Below, piece after piece: positions 39,152 to 48,561 of a stretch of 64,000 nt of DNA (position 1 is the first letter of the stretch; each line of letters starts with the position of its first letter). The DNA is from Methylococcaceae bacterium (GTDB lineage Bacteria; Pseudomonadota; Gammaproteobacteria; Methylococcales; Methylococcaceae): NCBI GenBank assembly GCA_004299145.1, contig SCQD01000044.1:1-64000 (forward strand), in the 5' to 3' direction. The translations under genes and the position numbers were made by a program. A model generated the notes under the pieces. The model had not been told where the DNA came from. It did not search any database and saw only the letters and a list, made by a program, of their open reading frames with translations.

Positions 39152-39178
39152 GCCGCCTATAAAGGCGGCTTTTTTTTT
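39152..39178 (+). terminator. Rho-independent terminator of ssrA
   Basis: A 7-bp stem GCCGCCT-ATAA-AGGCGGC followed by a run of nine T. It ends the tmRNA transcript. A second small hairpin (CGCTCCA-TGT-TGGAGCG) follows at 39182-39198. Nothing else convincing is seen up to the TonB-receptor gene. Confidence 0.93.
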
Positions 39179-39337
39179 ACCCGCTCCATGTTGGAGCGAT
39201 TTTGAGCAGCCGAAAGCATAATGTTCCGACCGTCGGCAAATCGCCGAGGGCTATGGTCGCGCCAGCCTGCACTTGGCCCAATTACTGCGCGACGCGCTGG
39301 CCTGAAGGCGAAGCAAACCCAATTCCCATGGTATGGG

Positions 39338-41398
39338 TTAAAACCCAACGTTCCATTTAAAACGCAACCAGATTTCCCGTTCACTGCGCTCGATGTTGTA
39401 CTGGCCGCCGAAATCGGCCGCCGGATCGTAGACGCGCGAATTGAAGACGTTGTCGATGCCGAAATTGTAAGAAATGCCGGCGTTGATGTTCCCCGAACCG
39501 AAAACGTTGGCGATCAGGAATGGAGCGGGCTTATCGCCGGCATAGCCGTTGGTGTCGGGACGGCTGCTGCTGTAGACCAAAGAAAAGCCGAGGCGCTGGC
39601 TGCCCACGTAGTTGTAGTTCGCCAGGAAGCTGCCGTTCCATGAAGCCAGATAGGGCAGCCGGCCAGTGTCCTGGTTTTCAGCGTTCAGCAAAGCGCCGCT
39701 CAAACGCAGGTCCAACGAGTCCAGCGGCTTGTACTGCAACACCGCTTCCGCGCCGAGCATGCGCCAGGAAGCGCCGCTGTTGGCAAAGTATTCATCCTCG
39801 TCGTCCGGCGTGGGGGTTTCGTGGATGGTGTCGCTGACGGTGTTATGGAACAGTGTGAGGTTGATATTGGCCCGCTGCCAGTGGTAACCATAGCCCAACT
39901 CCACCGATTCGATGCGCTCCGGTTTGGGAATGGGCGGGATGAAATCGGTGCCTTCCAATACTTTCAAGTATTCGCGGAAAGTGGGGGTGCGGATGGCCGT
40001 GCCGTACAGCAGCTTCCAGGTTTGCTGGTCGTCCGGGCTGAAAACCAGCGCGGCGCGGTAGTTGAAAAAGCCGCCGAATTGCTCGAACTGGTCATAGCGG
40101 CCGCCCAGCGTCAGATTCAGTTGCGGCAGGATGTTCCAAACATCCTGAAAAAATACCGCCACGTCGTCGTTGGCGATGTTCGGGTTGGACAGCAGCGACC
40201 CGGTGACGGGCTGCGGGAAAAAGCCGGTTTTGAAATAGAAGCGGCGCTCGGTGTCCATGTTGACGGCTTCCGAGTGCATCCAGTTAAGGCCCAGCGCCAG
40301 CACGTGGTCGTCGAACAGCCGCTTGAAGCCGGTCACGGTGCCGCCCGCCATGGCCGCGTTCTGCTGTTCTTCGTAGCCGAGGCGCTGCGTGATCTGTTCG
40401 ACTTCGTGCTCCCGTGCGTTGTCGCGGGTGTAATAAAAATTCGCCTGTATCTTGCCTTTATCCAGATCGCCCACCTCGTAGAGCGCCTGCAAAGTCAGCG
40501 AATCTTCTTCGACAAAAGAATTCTGCGTATCGGGAATGAACAGGAACGGGGTGTTGTTGCGGTAATAATCGGCCAGCAACGTCATTCCTTCGAACGGCGA
40601 AGCCTTGATAAATGCGTTGGCATATTCCTCGTCGAGCGGCTGCAAGCTGTTGCCGCCGATGAAACTTTTGCGGTCATCGCGAAACGGCGCATCCTGAGTC
40701 AGCACGCTGGCGAAGGCTTGCAGCCGTTCGCTGTTGTATTGCAGCGTGCCCTTGTAGCGGGCGTTGTCGCCGCCTTCCACGGTCGCTTCGACCTTTTGGC
40801 CGTTCTGGGTGAAGTCGCGCGTGGTTACCGAGATGATGCCGCCGAAAGCATTGGCGCCATACAAGGCCGATGCCGGCCCCAGGATGATTTCGACTTTTTC
40901 GATTTTTTCCAGCGGAAAATTGTCGCCGAGCGAAAAATTGCCGTAGTAGAGGTGCTGCCGGCGCACGCCGTCCACCAGCAACACCATCTTGTCGTTGTAG
41001 CGGTCCAGCAAGCCGCGCGCCCAGATGGAGCGGTGCCGCTTGCGGTGCTGGGCGAGCTGGAGTCCCGGCACATAGGCGAGCAGATCGTCGAGGCGACGGA
41101 TGCCCATGCGCTCGAAATCGGTGCGGGTGAAGCTGTACACCGTGCCCGGTGCTTTCGCTTGCTGGGTCGGCAGCAGCGACGCGGCGCTGACGATTTCCAC
41201 GTTCATCAGCTCGTTGAGCGGCATGTCGAGCAAATTCGCTGCTGCCGTACCGGCGCCGGCTTCTCCCCAGGCGGAGGGCGTAGCGGCCAACAGCACTGCC
41301 AGCAAATACGCCTGCAAGCGTGCACACCGCCCGGTCACGGTTGCTACATCTCGGCCGTCGATGGTGTAGAGGCTATGCGGCGCAGATTGGGCAGGCAT
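39338..41398 (-). CDS. TonB-dependent outer-membrane receptor
   Basis: A 686-residue receptor. A hydrophobic leader (LQAYLLAVLLAATPSAWG) follows a longer N-terminal basic stretch, so the exact start is uncertain; the ATG at 41398 is chosen over an upstream TTG. The plug domain has ERMGIRRLDDLLAYVPGLQL, VLLVDGVRRQHLYYG and VEIILGPASALYGANAFGG. The rest is a beta-barrel ending in an aromatic residue (IWLRFKWNVGF). The N-terminal LNELMNVEIVSAASLLP type is also found in the receptor at 53731. The ligand is unknown. Confidence 0.9.
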   Translation of the reverse strand: MPAQSAPHSLYTIDGRDVATVTGRCARLQAYLLAVLLAATPSAWGEAGAGTAAANLLDMPLNELMNVEIVSAASLLPTQQAKAPGTVYSFTRTDFERMGIRRLDDLLAYVPGLQLAQHRKRHRSIWARGLLDRYNDKMVLLVDGVRRQHLYYGNFSLGDNFPLEKIEKVEIILGPASALYGANAFGGIISVTTRDFTQNGQKVEATVEGGDNARYKGTLQYNSERLQAFASVLTQDAPFRDDRKSFIGGNSLQPLDEEYANAFIKASPFEGMTLLADYYRNNTPFLFIPDTQNSFVEEDSLTLQALYEVGDLDKGKIQANFYYTRDNAREHEVEQITQRLGYEEQQNAAMAGGTVTGFKRLFDDHVLALGLNWMHSEAVNMDTERRFYFKTGFFPQPVTGSLLSNPNIANDDVAVFFQDVWNILPQLNLTLGGRYDQFEQFGGFFNYRAALVFSPDDQQTWKLLYGTAIRTPTFREYLKVLEGTDFIPPIPKPERIESVELGYGYHWQRANINLTLFHNTVSDTIHETPTPDDEDEYFANSGASWRMLGAEAVLQYKPLDSLDLRLSGALLNAENQDTGRLPYLASWNGSFLANYNYVGSQRLGFSLVYSSSRPDTNGYAGDKPAPFLIANVFGSGNINAGISYNFGIDNVFNSRVYDPAADFGGQYNIERSEREIWLRFKWNVGF

Positions 41399-41544
41399 GG
41401 TTTGAGGATGGGAACACAAGAAAAGACTGGGAATTGTAACCGCTCAGCCCGAAGTATCTTTAACCCCGTTTTCCCAGTCAATGCCGGTGCCGGTTTTCCG
41501 GTTAAAATGCCCGATATTTCCGCTTTCCAGCATGCATACCGACC

Positions 41545-42849
41545 ATGAATACCTTGAAAATCAATCGGCTTGATACCCGGGACGCCGACTTCCAGGACCG
41601 CCTGGACCAGTTGCTGCGCTACAACGACAGCACGGATGCAACGATTCAGCAACGGGTCACGGACATTATCCAGCGGGTGCGCAGTGACGGGGATGCGGCC
41701 CTGCTCGACTATACCCAGCGTTTTGACCAGTTCAGCGTCGCCGGCGTGGCCGAACTGGAATTGCCCAAGGCGCAGCTGGAGCAAGCTTGGCGTGACTTGC
41801 CGAGTGATTTGGCCGAAGCCTTGCAATTTGCCGCCCAGCGCATCCGCACGTACGCCGAATACCAGAAGTTGCAGTCCTGGAGTTTCCAGGACAGCGACGG
41901 CAGCCAGCTCGGCCAGCAGGTGACCCCGCTGGATCGCGTCGGCCTGTACGTGCCCGGCGGCAAAGCGGCTTACCCGTCTTCGGTGCTGATGAACGCGATA
42001 CCGGCCAAAGTGGCCGGCGTGCCGGAAATCGTCATGGTCTCGCCCACGCCCAAGGGCGAAATCAACGCCTTGGTGCTGGCGGCGGCGCACTTGGCCGGGG
42101 TGGACCGCGTGTTTCGCCTCGGCGGCGCCCAGGCGGTGGCGGCGCTGGCTTATGGCACGGCGACCATTCCGCGCGTGGATAAAATCGTCGGCCCCGGCAA
42201 TATCTACGTGGCCACGGCGAAAAAACAGGTGTTCGGCCAGGTGGGCATCGACATGGTGGCCGGGCCGTCGGAAATCCTGGTCATTTGCGACGGTGGCACC
42301 GATCCCGACTGGATCGCCGCCGATCTGTTTTCCCAAGCCGAACACGATGAAGACGCCCAGGCCATCCTGCTCAGCCCGGATGCAGCGTTTTTGGACGCGG
42401 TGGCCGCCGGCATACGCCGGCTGTTGCCCGATATGCCGCGCGCCGCCGTCATCGAACGGTCTTTGTCCGACCGGGGCGCGTTGATCCAGGTGCGGGATCT
42501 GGAGCAGGCCGCGCAGATCGCCAATCACATCGCCCCGGAACACCTGGAGCTGTCGGTAGCCGATCCCGAGGCTTTGCTGCCGCTGATCCGCAATGCCGGG
42601 GCGATTTTCATGGGGCGCTATACGGCGGAAGCGCTGGGCGATTACTGCGCCGGGCCGAATCACGTGCTGCCCACGGCGCGCACCGCCCGGTTTTCTTCGC
42701 CGCTGGGCGTGTATGACTTCCAAAAGCGTTCCAGCCTGATCAACTGTTCGGCGGCCGGTGCCGCCAAGCTGGGCAAAGTGGCCGACGTGCTGGCCATGGG
42801 CGAGGGCTTGCCGGCCCACGCACTGTCCGCTCGCCACCGGGTGCGGTGA
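41545..42849 (+). CDS. hisD: Histidinol dehydrogenase
   Basis: A 434-residue zinc enzyme that oxidises L-histidinol to histidine. The signature region [21 protein letters not shown] and the metal and active-site block [14 protein letters not shown] are intact, as is [12 protein letters not shown]. It is translationally coupled to hisC through TGATG. hisG, often upstream, is not present; the gene is preceded by a divergent receptor gene. Confidence 0.97.
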   Translation: MNTLKINRLDTRDADFQDRLDQLLRYNDSTDATIQQRVTDIIQRVRSDGDAALLDYTQRFDQFSVAGVAELELPKAQLEQAWRDLPSDLAEALQFAAQRIRTYAEYQKLQSWSFQDSDGSQLGQQVTPLDRVGLYVPGGKAAYPSSVLMNAIPAKVAGVPEIVMVSPTPKGEINALVLAAAHLAGVDRVFRLGGAQAVAALAYGTATIPRVDKIVGPGNIYVATAKKQVFGQVGIDMVAGPSEILVICDGGTDPDWIAADLFSQAEHDEDAQAILLSPDAAFLDAVAAGIRRLLPDMPRAAVIERSLSDRGALIQVRDLEQAAQIANHIAPEHLELSVADPEALLPLIRNAGAIFMGRYTAEALGDYCAGPNHVLPTARTARFSSPLGVYDFQKRSSLINCSAAGAAKLGKVADVLAMGEGLPAHALSARHRVR

Positions 42850-43925
42850 TGGGTACGACCGACGCGCTGGTAACCCGCTTGATCCGTCCCGAAATCCGCG
42901 CGCTCAGCGCTTATCACGTGGCCGACGCGGCCGGTTACGTGAAGCTGGACGCCATGGAAAACCCCTACGTCTGGCCGGAAGACATGAGACTGGACTGGCT
43001 GGCACGCTTGCAGACGGTGGCGATGAACCGCTACCCGGACCCGGCGCCGGCCCGGCTGAAAGCCTTGTTGCGCGAGGCCGACGGCATACCTGACGGCATG
43101 GCTTTGCTGCTGGGCAATGGTTCGGATGAAATCATCCAGATGCTGCTCATGGCGGTGGCGGGGCCGGAGGTCAGCGTGCTGGCGCCGGAACCGACCTTCG
43201 TCATGTACCGGCAGATCGCCCGCAGCCTGGGCTTGAACTTTATCGGCGTACCGCTGGCGGCGGATTTCTCGCTGGACCTGGCGGCCATGACGGCGGCCAT
43301 ATCCGAACACAAACCCGCGCTGGTATTCCTGGCCTATCCCAACAACCCGACCGGCAACCTGTTCGAACGGCAGGCGGTGGAAGCCATCCTGGCGGCGACG
43401 CCCGGCCTGGTGGTGCTGGACGAGGCATATGCGCCGTTTGCCGAAGCGACGTTCATGCGTGATTTGCCGAATTACCCCAACCTGCTGGTGATGCGCACTT
43501 TGTCCAAGCTGGGCTTGGCGGGCTTGCGCCTGGGCTATCTGGCGGGAACGCCGGCCTGGATCGACGAGTTGGACAAGGTGCGGCTGCCATACAACATCAA
43601 CGTGCTGACCCAGGTCACGGTGGAGTTTGCCCTGGAACACCATACGGTGTTCGACATGCAGACCGAGAATCTCCGGCGCGACCGGGAAAAACTATTCCAG
43701 GCCTTGCAGGCGCTGCCCGGCTTCACGCCGCTACCCAGCCGCGCCAACTTCATTCTGTTTCGCTGTGACGACCGCCCGGCAGCGGAAATATTCGATGCGC
43801 TGAAACGCGGCGGCATACTCATCAAAAACCTGTCCGGCGCGGGTGGTCCGTTGACCGACTGCTTGCGGGTGACGGTGGGTACGCCGGATGAAAACCGGCG
43901 TTTTTTGGCGGCGTTGCCGGCCTGA
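42849..43925 (+). CDS. hisC: Histidinol-phosphate aminotransferase
   Basis: A 358-residue PLP enzyme of the class I/II aminotransferase fold. It has GNGSDEIIQMLLMA, AYPNNPTGNLFERQAV, VLDEAYAPFAEATF and the PLP lysine in MRTLSKLGLAGLRLGYL. Its ATG shares a base with the hisD stop (TGATG at 42847-42851). HisC acts two steps before HisD in histidine synthesis. Confidence 0.96.
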   Translation: MGTTDALVTRLIRPEIRALSAYHVADAAGYVKLDAMENPYVWPEDMRLDWLARLQTVAMNRYPDPAPARLKALLREADGIPDGMALLLGNGSDEIIQMLLMAVAGPEVSVLAPEPTFVMYRQIARSLGLNFIGVPLAADFSLDLAAMTAAISEHKPALVFLAYPNNPTGNLFERQAVEAILAATPGLVVLDEAYAPFAEATFMRDLPNYPNLLVMRTLSKLGLAGLRLGYLAGTPAWIDELDKVRLPYNINVLTQVTVEFALEHHTVFDMQTENLRRDREKLFQALQALPGFTPLPSRANFILFRCDDRPAAEIFDALKRGGILIKNLSGAGGPLTDCLRVTVGTPDENRRFLAALPA

Positions 43926-43949
43926 TGGGTGTTTCGTCTCCATGCCCCC

Positions 43950-46190
43950 TCAAATCCGCATCATCTCAAGATAAATCCTTTCCAGGCCGGTCGTATATCC
44001 GGCGGCGTCACACAGCCCCGACTGAGCCATTTGCGCCCTGAGCGTGCTGCGTATGTGCTGTAAGCGAGGGATGTCTGCCGCCAGTGCGGCGGCGATGCCG
44101 ACGTAGCCGTCTGCATCGGCCGCTATCCATTCGGGGCGTTGCAGGGTGTTGAGCAGGCTGACGCCCATGCGGCTCATGAATCCCTGGCCAGCCAGCGTTA
44201 CCACCGGCACGCCCATCCACAAAGCATCGCAAGTCGTGGTGCCGCCGTTGAATGGCATCGGGTCCAGTGCGATGTCGATGCGGCCATATTCGGCCAGAAA
44301 GCGGGTCAGCGGCGTGACGGGCGGCAGTAAATCGATGCGCTCGCCGGTTATGCCGCGCTCGATGAAGTGGCGGCGAAACCTTTGGCGCGTACCGGCGTCA
44401 GCCAGGCTGGACGCCATCAGCGCCAGGCGGGAATCCGGCACGGCGCTCAACACCCCGGCCCACAGGTCCAGGCAGGAGGCCGACAATTTAGGCAGATTGT
44501 TGAAGCTGCCGAAAGTGATGTGTCCATGGGTCAGTGCGGGTAAGGCTGCAACTTCCGGCGTGCCGGGCTGCGCCTGATAGCACAAAAAACTGTGTGCCAG
44601 ACAGGCAACCCGTTCACGGTATAAAGGTTCCAGCGGCGCGGGAATCAAGTGCCGGTCGGCGATGAGGTAGTCCATCGCCGCAAGCCCGCTGGTATAGGGG
44701 TAGCCTAGAAACAGCGCCTGGATGGGCGCCGGCTTGCAAGCCATCAGGTCCATGCGTCCCCCGGCGGTGTGCCCCGCCAGATCCACCAGAATGTCGATGC
44801 CGTCTTGCCGTATCGTTTCGCCCATGCGCCGCAGGTTGCAGCCTTCGAAGTCGCGCCAGCGATGGCCGTGGCTTTTGAGGCGCTCGCTGTGACTGTCGGC
44901 GGCGTGCGGCAGGGCGTAGCAGGTGACGTGGAAGCGGTCGCGATCATGCTGTTGCAGCACCGGCTCGATAAAAAAACCGATGGGGTGCGCGCGGAAATCC
45001 GGCGAGAGGTAGCCGATGCGCAGCGGGCGTTGTTGGCGCTGGACGCGCCTCTGGGCAAACGGTCTGGCTTTGTCGCCTGCCTTAAAAGTCGCGGCAGCGC
45101 TCCCGACAGGTTCCTGGACAGAGACGGGGTGAGGGTAATCGGTCAAGCTGTCCGCCAACGCCTGATGAAGGCGGGTCAGCGCCGGGGCGTCCAGCTGGTC
45201 GCTATAGAGCGATGAAAACAGGCTGTTGCCGATGGCGACGGGATTGGCGGGTTTTAAGCGCCGCGCTTTGGCCAGACAGGCCTGGCCTTCGGCGATGCGC
45301 GCCTGCTGCACCAGAGCGAACGCATGCATGCCCAGCAGGTCCGCGTGTTCGGGCCGCAAAGCCAGCGCGGGTTCGGTCAGCGCCAAGGCGGCGCTGATCT
45401 GTCCAATATCGATCAGCGTACAGGCCAGGCTGGCGACGCAGTCCGGATCGCCAGGCTGGAGCGCGACGGCTTTACGCAGCGGTACCAGCGCCGCTTCATG
45501 GCGCTTTTGCAGGCGGTACAGCGTGCCCAGATTGGTCAGCGCAACGACGTGGCCGGCGTCGATGACCAGACAGCGTTGCCAGGCGGCTTCAGCATTTTGC
45601 AATTGGCCGGACGCCCGATAGGCCACGCCCAGCGCGTTGTAGGTGCTCGCTTGATCGGGTTGCAGCGCGGCCAGCTTTTGATAGACCGCCAGCGCCGCGG
45701 CGGCATCGTCCTGGTGGTACAGCGCATCGCCGTACAGGCGTAGCAATTCCGGGGCTTCGGGAAACCGTGTCAGCGCGGCGGCCAGCGCCGTGGTTGCCTC
45801 CGCCTGACGGTTTTGCGCAAGCAGCAGGCGCGCCAGGTTGCAATGCGCTGGATACAGCCGGGGGTTGAGTTGCAACGCACGGGCATAGCTTTGCGCCGCT
45901 TCCGCTCCCTGCCCCAGGCGCCGTTGCAGATTGCCGTGGTTGAACCAGAGTTCCGGGGTGGTGTCACCGCTTTGCAGCGCTTTTTGATAGCAGGCCAGTG
46001 CTTCCTGGAAGCGGGATTGGCGGGTATGGATGGAAGCCAGGTTTGCCAGCGCCGTGGCGTGGCTGGGAGAGTGTTCCAGCACCGCCAGATAGCCGCGCAA
46101 GGCGGCATCCAGCCTGCCGTTCTGATGCGCGTGCAGTGCCTGCTGCAAACATTGCTCGCCGGCTGCCGGCAATTTTGCGCCGCTAGGCAT
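43950..46190 (-). CDS. TPR-repeat O-GlcNAc transferase-like (GT41) protein
   Basis: A 746-residue protein. Roughly eleven tetratricopeptide repeats cover residues ~10-360 (units like HATALANLASIHTRQSRFQ and STYNALGVAYRASGQLQ). A GT41 (OGT/SPINDLY-type) catalytic domain follows: RPLRIGYLSPDFRAHPIGFF, DILVDLAGHTAGGRMDLMA, FGSFNNLPKLSA, and the UDP-sugar site DPMPFNGGTTTCDALWMGVPV. Such bacterial proteins glycosylate proteins or cell-surface material. The ATG at 46190 is chosen because the longer frame overlaps the next gene with an Arg-rich tract. No target is evident next door. Confidence 0.88.
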   Translation of the reverse strand: MPSGAKLPAAGEQCLQQALHAHQNGRLDAALRGYLAVLEHSPSHATALANLASIHTRQSRFQEALACYQKALQSGDTTPELWFNHGNLQRRLGQGAEAAQSYARALQLNPRLYPAHCNLARLLLAQNRQAEATTALAAALTRFPEAPELLRLYGDALYHQDDAAAALAVYQKLAALQPDQASTYNALGVAYRASGQLQNAEAAWQRCLVIDAGHVVALTNLGTLYRLQKRHEAALVPLRKAVALQPGDPDCVASLACTLIDIGQISAALALTEPALALRPEHADLLGMHAFALVQQARIAEGQACLAKARRLKPANPVAIGNSLFSSLYSDQLDAPALTRLHQALADSLTDYPHPVSVQEPVGSAAATFKAGDKARPFAQRRVQRQQRPLRIGYLSPDFRAHPIGFFIEPVLQQHDRDRFHVTCYALPHAADSHSERLKSHGHRWRDFEGCNLRRMGETIRQDGIDILVDLAGHTAGGRMDLMACKPAPIQALFLGYPYTSGLAAMDYLIADRHLIPAPLEPLYRERVACLAHSFLCYQAQPGTPEVAALPALTHGHITFGSFNNLPKLSASCLDLWAGVLSAVPDSRLALMASSLADAGTRQRFRRHFIERGITGERIDLLPPVTPLTRFLAEYGRIDIALDPMPFNGGTTTCDALWMGVPVVTLAGQGFMSRMGVSLLNTLQRPEWIAADADGYVGIAAALAADIPRLQHIRSTLRAQMAQSGLCDAAGYTTGLERIYLEMMRI

Positions 46191-46222
46191 CGGCGGTTGC
46201 GAGTCCGGCGTAGCCTTTGGCG

Positions 46223-46816
46223 TTATTCGCCGCCGACGCTGCCTGCTATCGCCATTTTGGTGCCTTGTTCTTCCAGCTGCCATAACCAGTTCCTCACCAT
46301 GGCCGGCGTTACCGGCATTTCTTCGGGTAGATCGTCGGTCATTTTGTTCAGAATAGCCAGTATATGTTCCAGCTCGTCGTTCGCCAGGTTCAATTCCGGA
46401 AAATCCGTGGCCAGCACCTGGCAGGCGAAGAGGCCGGTCTGGCCTTTGCGCACGTGGTCCGGCATCACCAAGCGCTTATAAGCCGCCCACACCGGCGCCA
46501 CCCACAACGAAGAGGCTGGGTTACGGTGCGCCATATAAGGCTCTTGCGCCGCTTCTTTAACCCCCAGCACCGGTTTCAGCGCGTGGCGTGAAAACATCGT
46601 GCCCTCGCCGGCCAATAGCCAATCCAGCGACACGCCGGTGGTGCGCTTGAGACGGATGAGGTTTTTCCCCGTCAACGGCGTCCCCTTGTCCACGAACGTT
46701 TTCATGGAACCGCGCGAAATGCCGCAACGGCTGGCGAATGCGTAAGGGTTTTCCTTGCTGATCAGCGCATTCAGTCGATGGGCAAAGTCTGCATCATCAA
46801 GATCTACATTTTTCAT
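46223..46816 (-). CDS. Phage-repressor-like HTH protein
   Basis: A 197-residue protein. The N-terminal ~70 residues resemble the Bacteriophage CI-type helix-turn-helix (RLNALISKENPYAFASRCGI, SRGSMKTFVDKGTPLTGKNL, SLDWLLAGEG). The remainder shows no serine-protease dyad typical of LexA/CI cleavage, but instead a helical part (LNLANDELEHILAILNKM). It may regulate itself or nearby genes. The 419-base upstream gap contains an AT-rich stretch with small inverted repeats that could be operators. The protein is not otherwise recognised. Confidence 0.7.
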   Translation of the reverse strand: MKNVDLDDADFAHRLNALISKENPYAFASRCGISRGSMKTFVDKGTPLTGKNLIRLKRTTGVSLDWLLAGEGTMFSRHALKPVLGVKEAAQEPYMAHRNPASSLWVAPVWAAYKRLVMPDHVRKGQTGLFACQVLATDFPELNLANDELEHILAILNKMTDDLPEEMPVTPAMVRNWLWQLEEQGTKMAIAGSVGGE

Positions 46817-47235
46817 GGACAGCCATTTAATCTATGGTGCGAGTTCAAAAATCATGACCGGGAAGTGGTGTCGTAAGTCATTGATAAGCAATAAAACTTA
46901 CTGAAAATGCAAAAAACATCATCGTTTTTATGATTAACCCTTGACTGTTGTTTATTTCTGAACTATCTTTTGCGCCAATCTTTACCGTTTAAGCGGCGAG
47001 CATCCGAGCGCTGCACGTGCCGGACAGCACTCCGCCGTCGCTAAGGTCGCGCGCGCGGCCATAGCCCGGTCTGGCTGTTCAAAAAACAAGCACCGTCGAC
47101 GACCCGCCATTATAGGGGGTCACAGGGGGTGTGGGTATCCCTGAACCCGCAGGGCGGGCGTGGATACCAAAAGCGGCTGCCGCACCTACAAAAAAGCCTG
47201 GCACGAGTCCAGGCTTTTTTGATTTTTGGGGCCGG
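46817..47235. other. Intergenic stretch, 419 bases, no gene seen
   Basis: The left half (46817-46990) is AT-rich and includes CATCATCG-TTTTT-ATGAT, a possible operator for the repressor-like gene. The right half is GC-rich with CG-rich runs (GGTCGCGCGCGCGGCC) and no credible reading frame. It ends in the rraA terminator. A decayed gene or small RNA cannot be excluded. Confidence 0.5.
47190..47220 (-). terminator. Terminator downstream of the RraA-family gene
   Basis: A 12-bp stem AAAAAAGCCTGG / CCAGGCTTTTTT with a 7-base loop (CACGAGT). On the minus strand the T-run follows the stem, 16 bases after the RraA-family stop codon. Confidence 0.88.
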
Positions 47236-47727
47236 TCAGCTCAGTTTATCGGCGCTGACGATGATGCCGTCTTCATCGGCATACACATAATGGCCGGTGC
47301 GGAAATTGACGCCGGCGAAGGTAATGAGTACGTCTTTGCTGCCATGACCGGGCTTGTGGCTTTTCAAAGGATGGGCGTGCAGCGCGCGAACGCCCAGATT
47401 CAGGCGGTCGATCGACGCACTGTCGCGAATACAGCCGTAAATAATGACGCCCTGCCAGCCGTTATCCAGCGCCAGCCGGGCCGAATCTTCATCCAGCAAG
47501 GCGCAGCGATGGGACGCACCGCCATCCACCACCAGCACTCGCCCGTCCACGGTTTGCGCCAGCGCTTGCTTGAGCGGCGCGTCGTCTTCAAATACTTTGA
47601 GGGTGGTAATCGGCCCTCCAAACGCAGACCGGCTTCCATAGCAGCGAAATACCGGTTCGGCGATTTGAAAATACTCGACGTGGGCGTAGCGGTCGCACAA
47701 GTCGGCGGTTCTGAACGGAGTGCTCAT
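47236..47727 (-). CDS. rraA: RraA-family protein (RNase E regulator / HMG aldolase type)
   Basis: A 163-residue protein matching RraA over its full length (E. coli RraA is 161). PFRTADLCDRYAHVEYFQIAEP is the typical start; VLVVDGGASHRCALLDED and GVIIYGCIRDSASI follow. RraA binds and inhibits RNase E, while close relatives are 4-hydroxy-4-methyl-2-oxoglutarate aldolases that use the same GCIRD-type metal site. Which applies cannot be decided by sequence alone. It is 15 bases downstream of the Uma2 gene on the same strand. Confidence 0.85.
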   Translation of the reverse strand: MSTPFRTADLCDRYAHVEYFQIAEPVFRCYGSRSAFGGPITTLKVFEDDAPLKQALAQTVDGRVLVVDGGASHRCALLDEDSARLALDNGWQGVIIYGCIRDSASIDRLNLGVRALHAHPLKSHKPGHGSKDVLITFAGVNFRTGHYVYADEDGIIVSADKLS

Positions 47728-47742
47728 GTTTCCCCCAGTGAT

Positions 47743-48333
47743 TTAAAACACGCTGTCGAAGATTTCGCGCAAATTTTCTTTTAGATCCGGGAACAAGGCC
47801 AAACGGGGCACATCCTCGCCGGTCCAGAGGATGGGCAGGCCATAGCTGCCGCCATCCAACCGGTAATATTCGACGTAACGTCCCACCGGATCGACGATCA
47901 GGTATTCCGGCACGCCGGATTTTTCATACAAACGGCGCTTTTCACGTTTGTCTTTCACGGCGGTGGAGGGGGGCAGGACTTCCGCCACCAAATCCGGCGC
48001 ACCGTCCACGTATTTGCCATTGGCCAGCTTGGCCGGGTCGCAGACCACGATCAAGTCGGGCTGTACCACGCTGTTGGGGGACAATACGACGTCGATGGGC
48101 GCCAAAAACAGCTCGCAATCCCCACATCCGCCTTTGCCGCGGTTGTTCGTGATCAGCGTTCCCAGACTGGCGGCCAATTGGCGGATAAGGCGCTGGTGCA
48201 CGATGAGCGGCGCGGGGCTCATGTCATAAAGTACACCGTCGATCAGCTCGCAACGGATGTCGTCCGGCCACCGCATGTAGTCGGCCACGGTGTACTCACC
48301 GGGGTAAGGCGTCGATTGGCGTTGCGGTTGCAT
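47743..48333 (-). CDS. Uma2-family restriction-endonuclease-like protein
   Basis: A 196-residue PD-(D/E)XK-fold protein (DUF820/Uma2). YTVADYMRWPDDIRCELIDG holds the first acidic residue, and VVQPDLIVVCDPAKLANGKY and APDLVAEVLPPSTAVKDKRE hold the catalytic Asp, Glu and Lys. The C-terminal LYEKSGVPEYLIVDP is diagnostic. Uma2 genes occur in many copies in cyanobacteria and methanotroph-like genomes. The role is unknown and may relate to mobile or DNA-damage functions. Confidence 0.85.
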   Translation of the reverse strand: MQPQRQSTPYPGEYTVADYMRWPDDIRCELIDGVLYDMSPAPLIVHQRLIRQLAASLGTLITNNRGKGGCGDCELFLAPIDVVLSPNSVVQPDLIVVCDPAKLANGKYVDGAPDLVAEVLPPSTAVKDKREKRRLYEKSGVPEYLIVDPVGRYVEYYRLDGGSYGLPILWTGEDVPRLALFPDLKENLREIFDSVF

Positions 48334-48425
48334 GGCACTGGGTCTTGCTTGGTTCTTGCGCGGCAGTATAAGCGAACACGTTGCTCGAAGTCGTTCAGGA
48401 ACCTATCAGGAGAAAGACGGGGGGG

Positions 48426-48471
48426 CAGGCCTTACAATTCACATTAGAAGTGTCAAATGTAAGGCCTGACC
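48426..48471. repeat. Palindromic repeat, copy 1 (CAGGCCTTAC family)
   Basis: The left arm CAGGCCTTACAATTCACA and right arm TGTCAAATGTAAGGCCTG are imperfect inverted copies. It lies between the Uma2 gene and the collagen-like gene. The second copy is at 49910-49969. The pattern resembles REP sequences mobilised by tyrosine (Y1) transposases; no transposase is seen here. Confidence 0.8.
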
Positions 48472-48510
48472 TCGCGCCACGGTAAGCCGGTAAAGGTTGT
48501 GCCATAACCC

Positions 48511-48533
48511 AAAAAATCGCCCGCCTGCGGCGA
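48511..48533 (-). terminator. Probable terminator of the collagen-like gene
   Basis: On the minus strand a GC-rich stem (TCGCC/GGCGA arms) is followed by six T. It lies about 30 bases after the stop codon of the collagen-like gene. Confidence 0.55.
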
Positions 48534-48561
48534 ACAAAAAAATAGCTAAATGGCTGAATAG

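Noticed and set aside
39222-39305. Short open frame reading IAEGYGRASLHLAQLLRDAL after ssrA
   Set aside because: It has helical, protein-like composition and could be the tail of a lost gene near an integration hotspot, but it is only 27 codons, has no start and no recognised family.
39821-41548. 575-codon open frame antisense to the TonB receptor
   Set aside because: Long antisense frames are expected in GC-rich genes. The sequence has no domain and the other strand encodes a clear receptor.
41344-42837. 497-codon open frame antisense to hisD
   Set aside because: hisD is certain on the plus strand; the antisense product is His/Arg/Gly-rich and has no family features.
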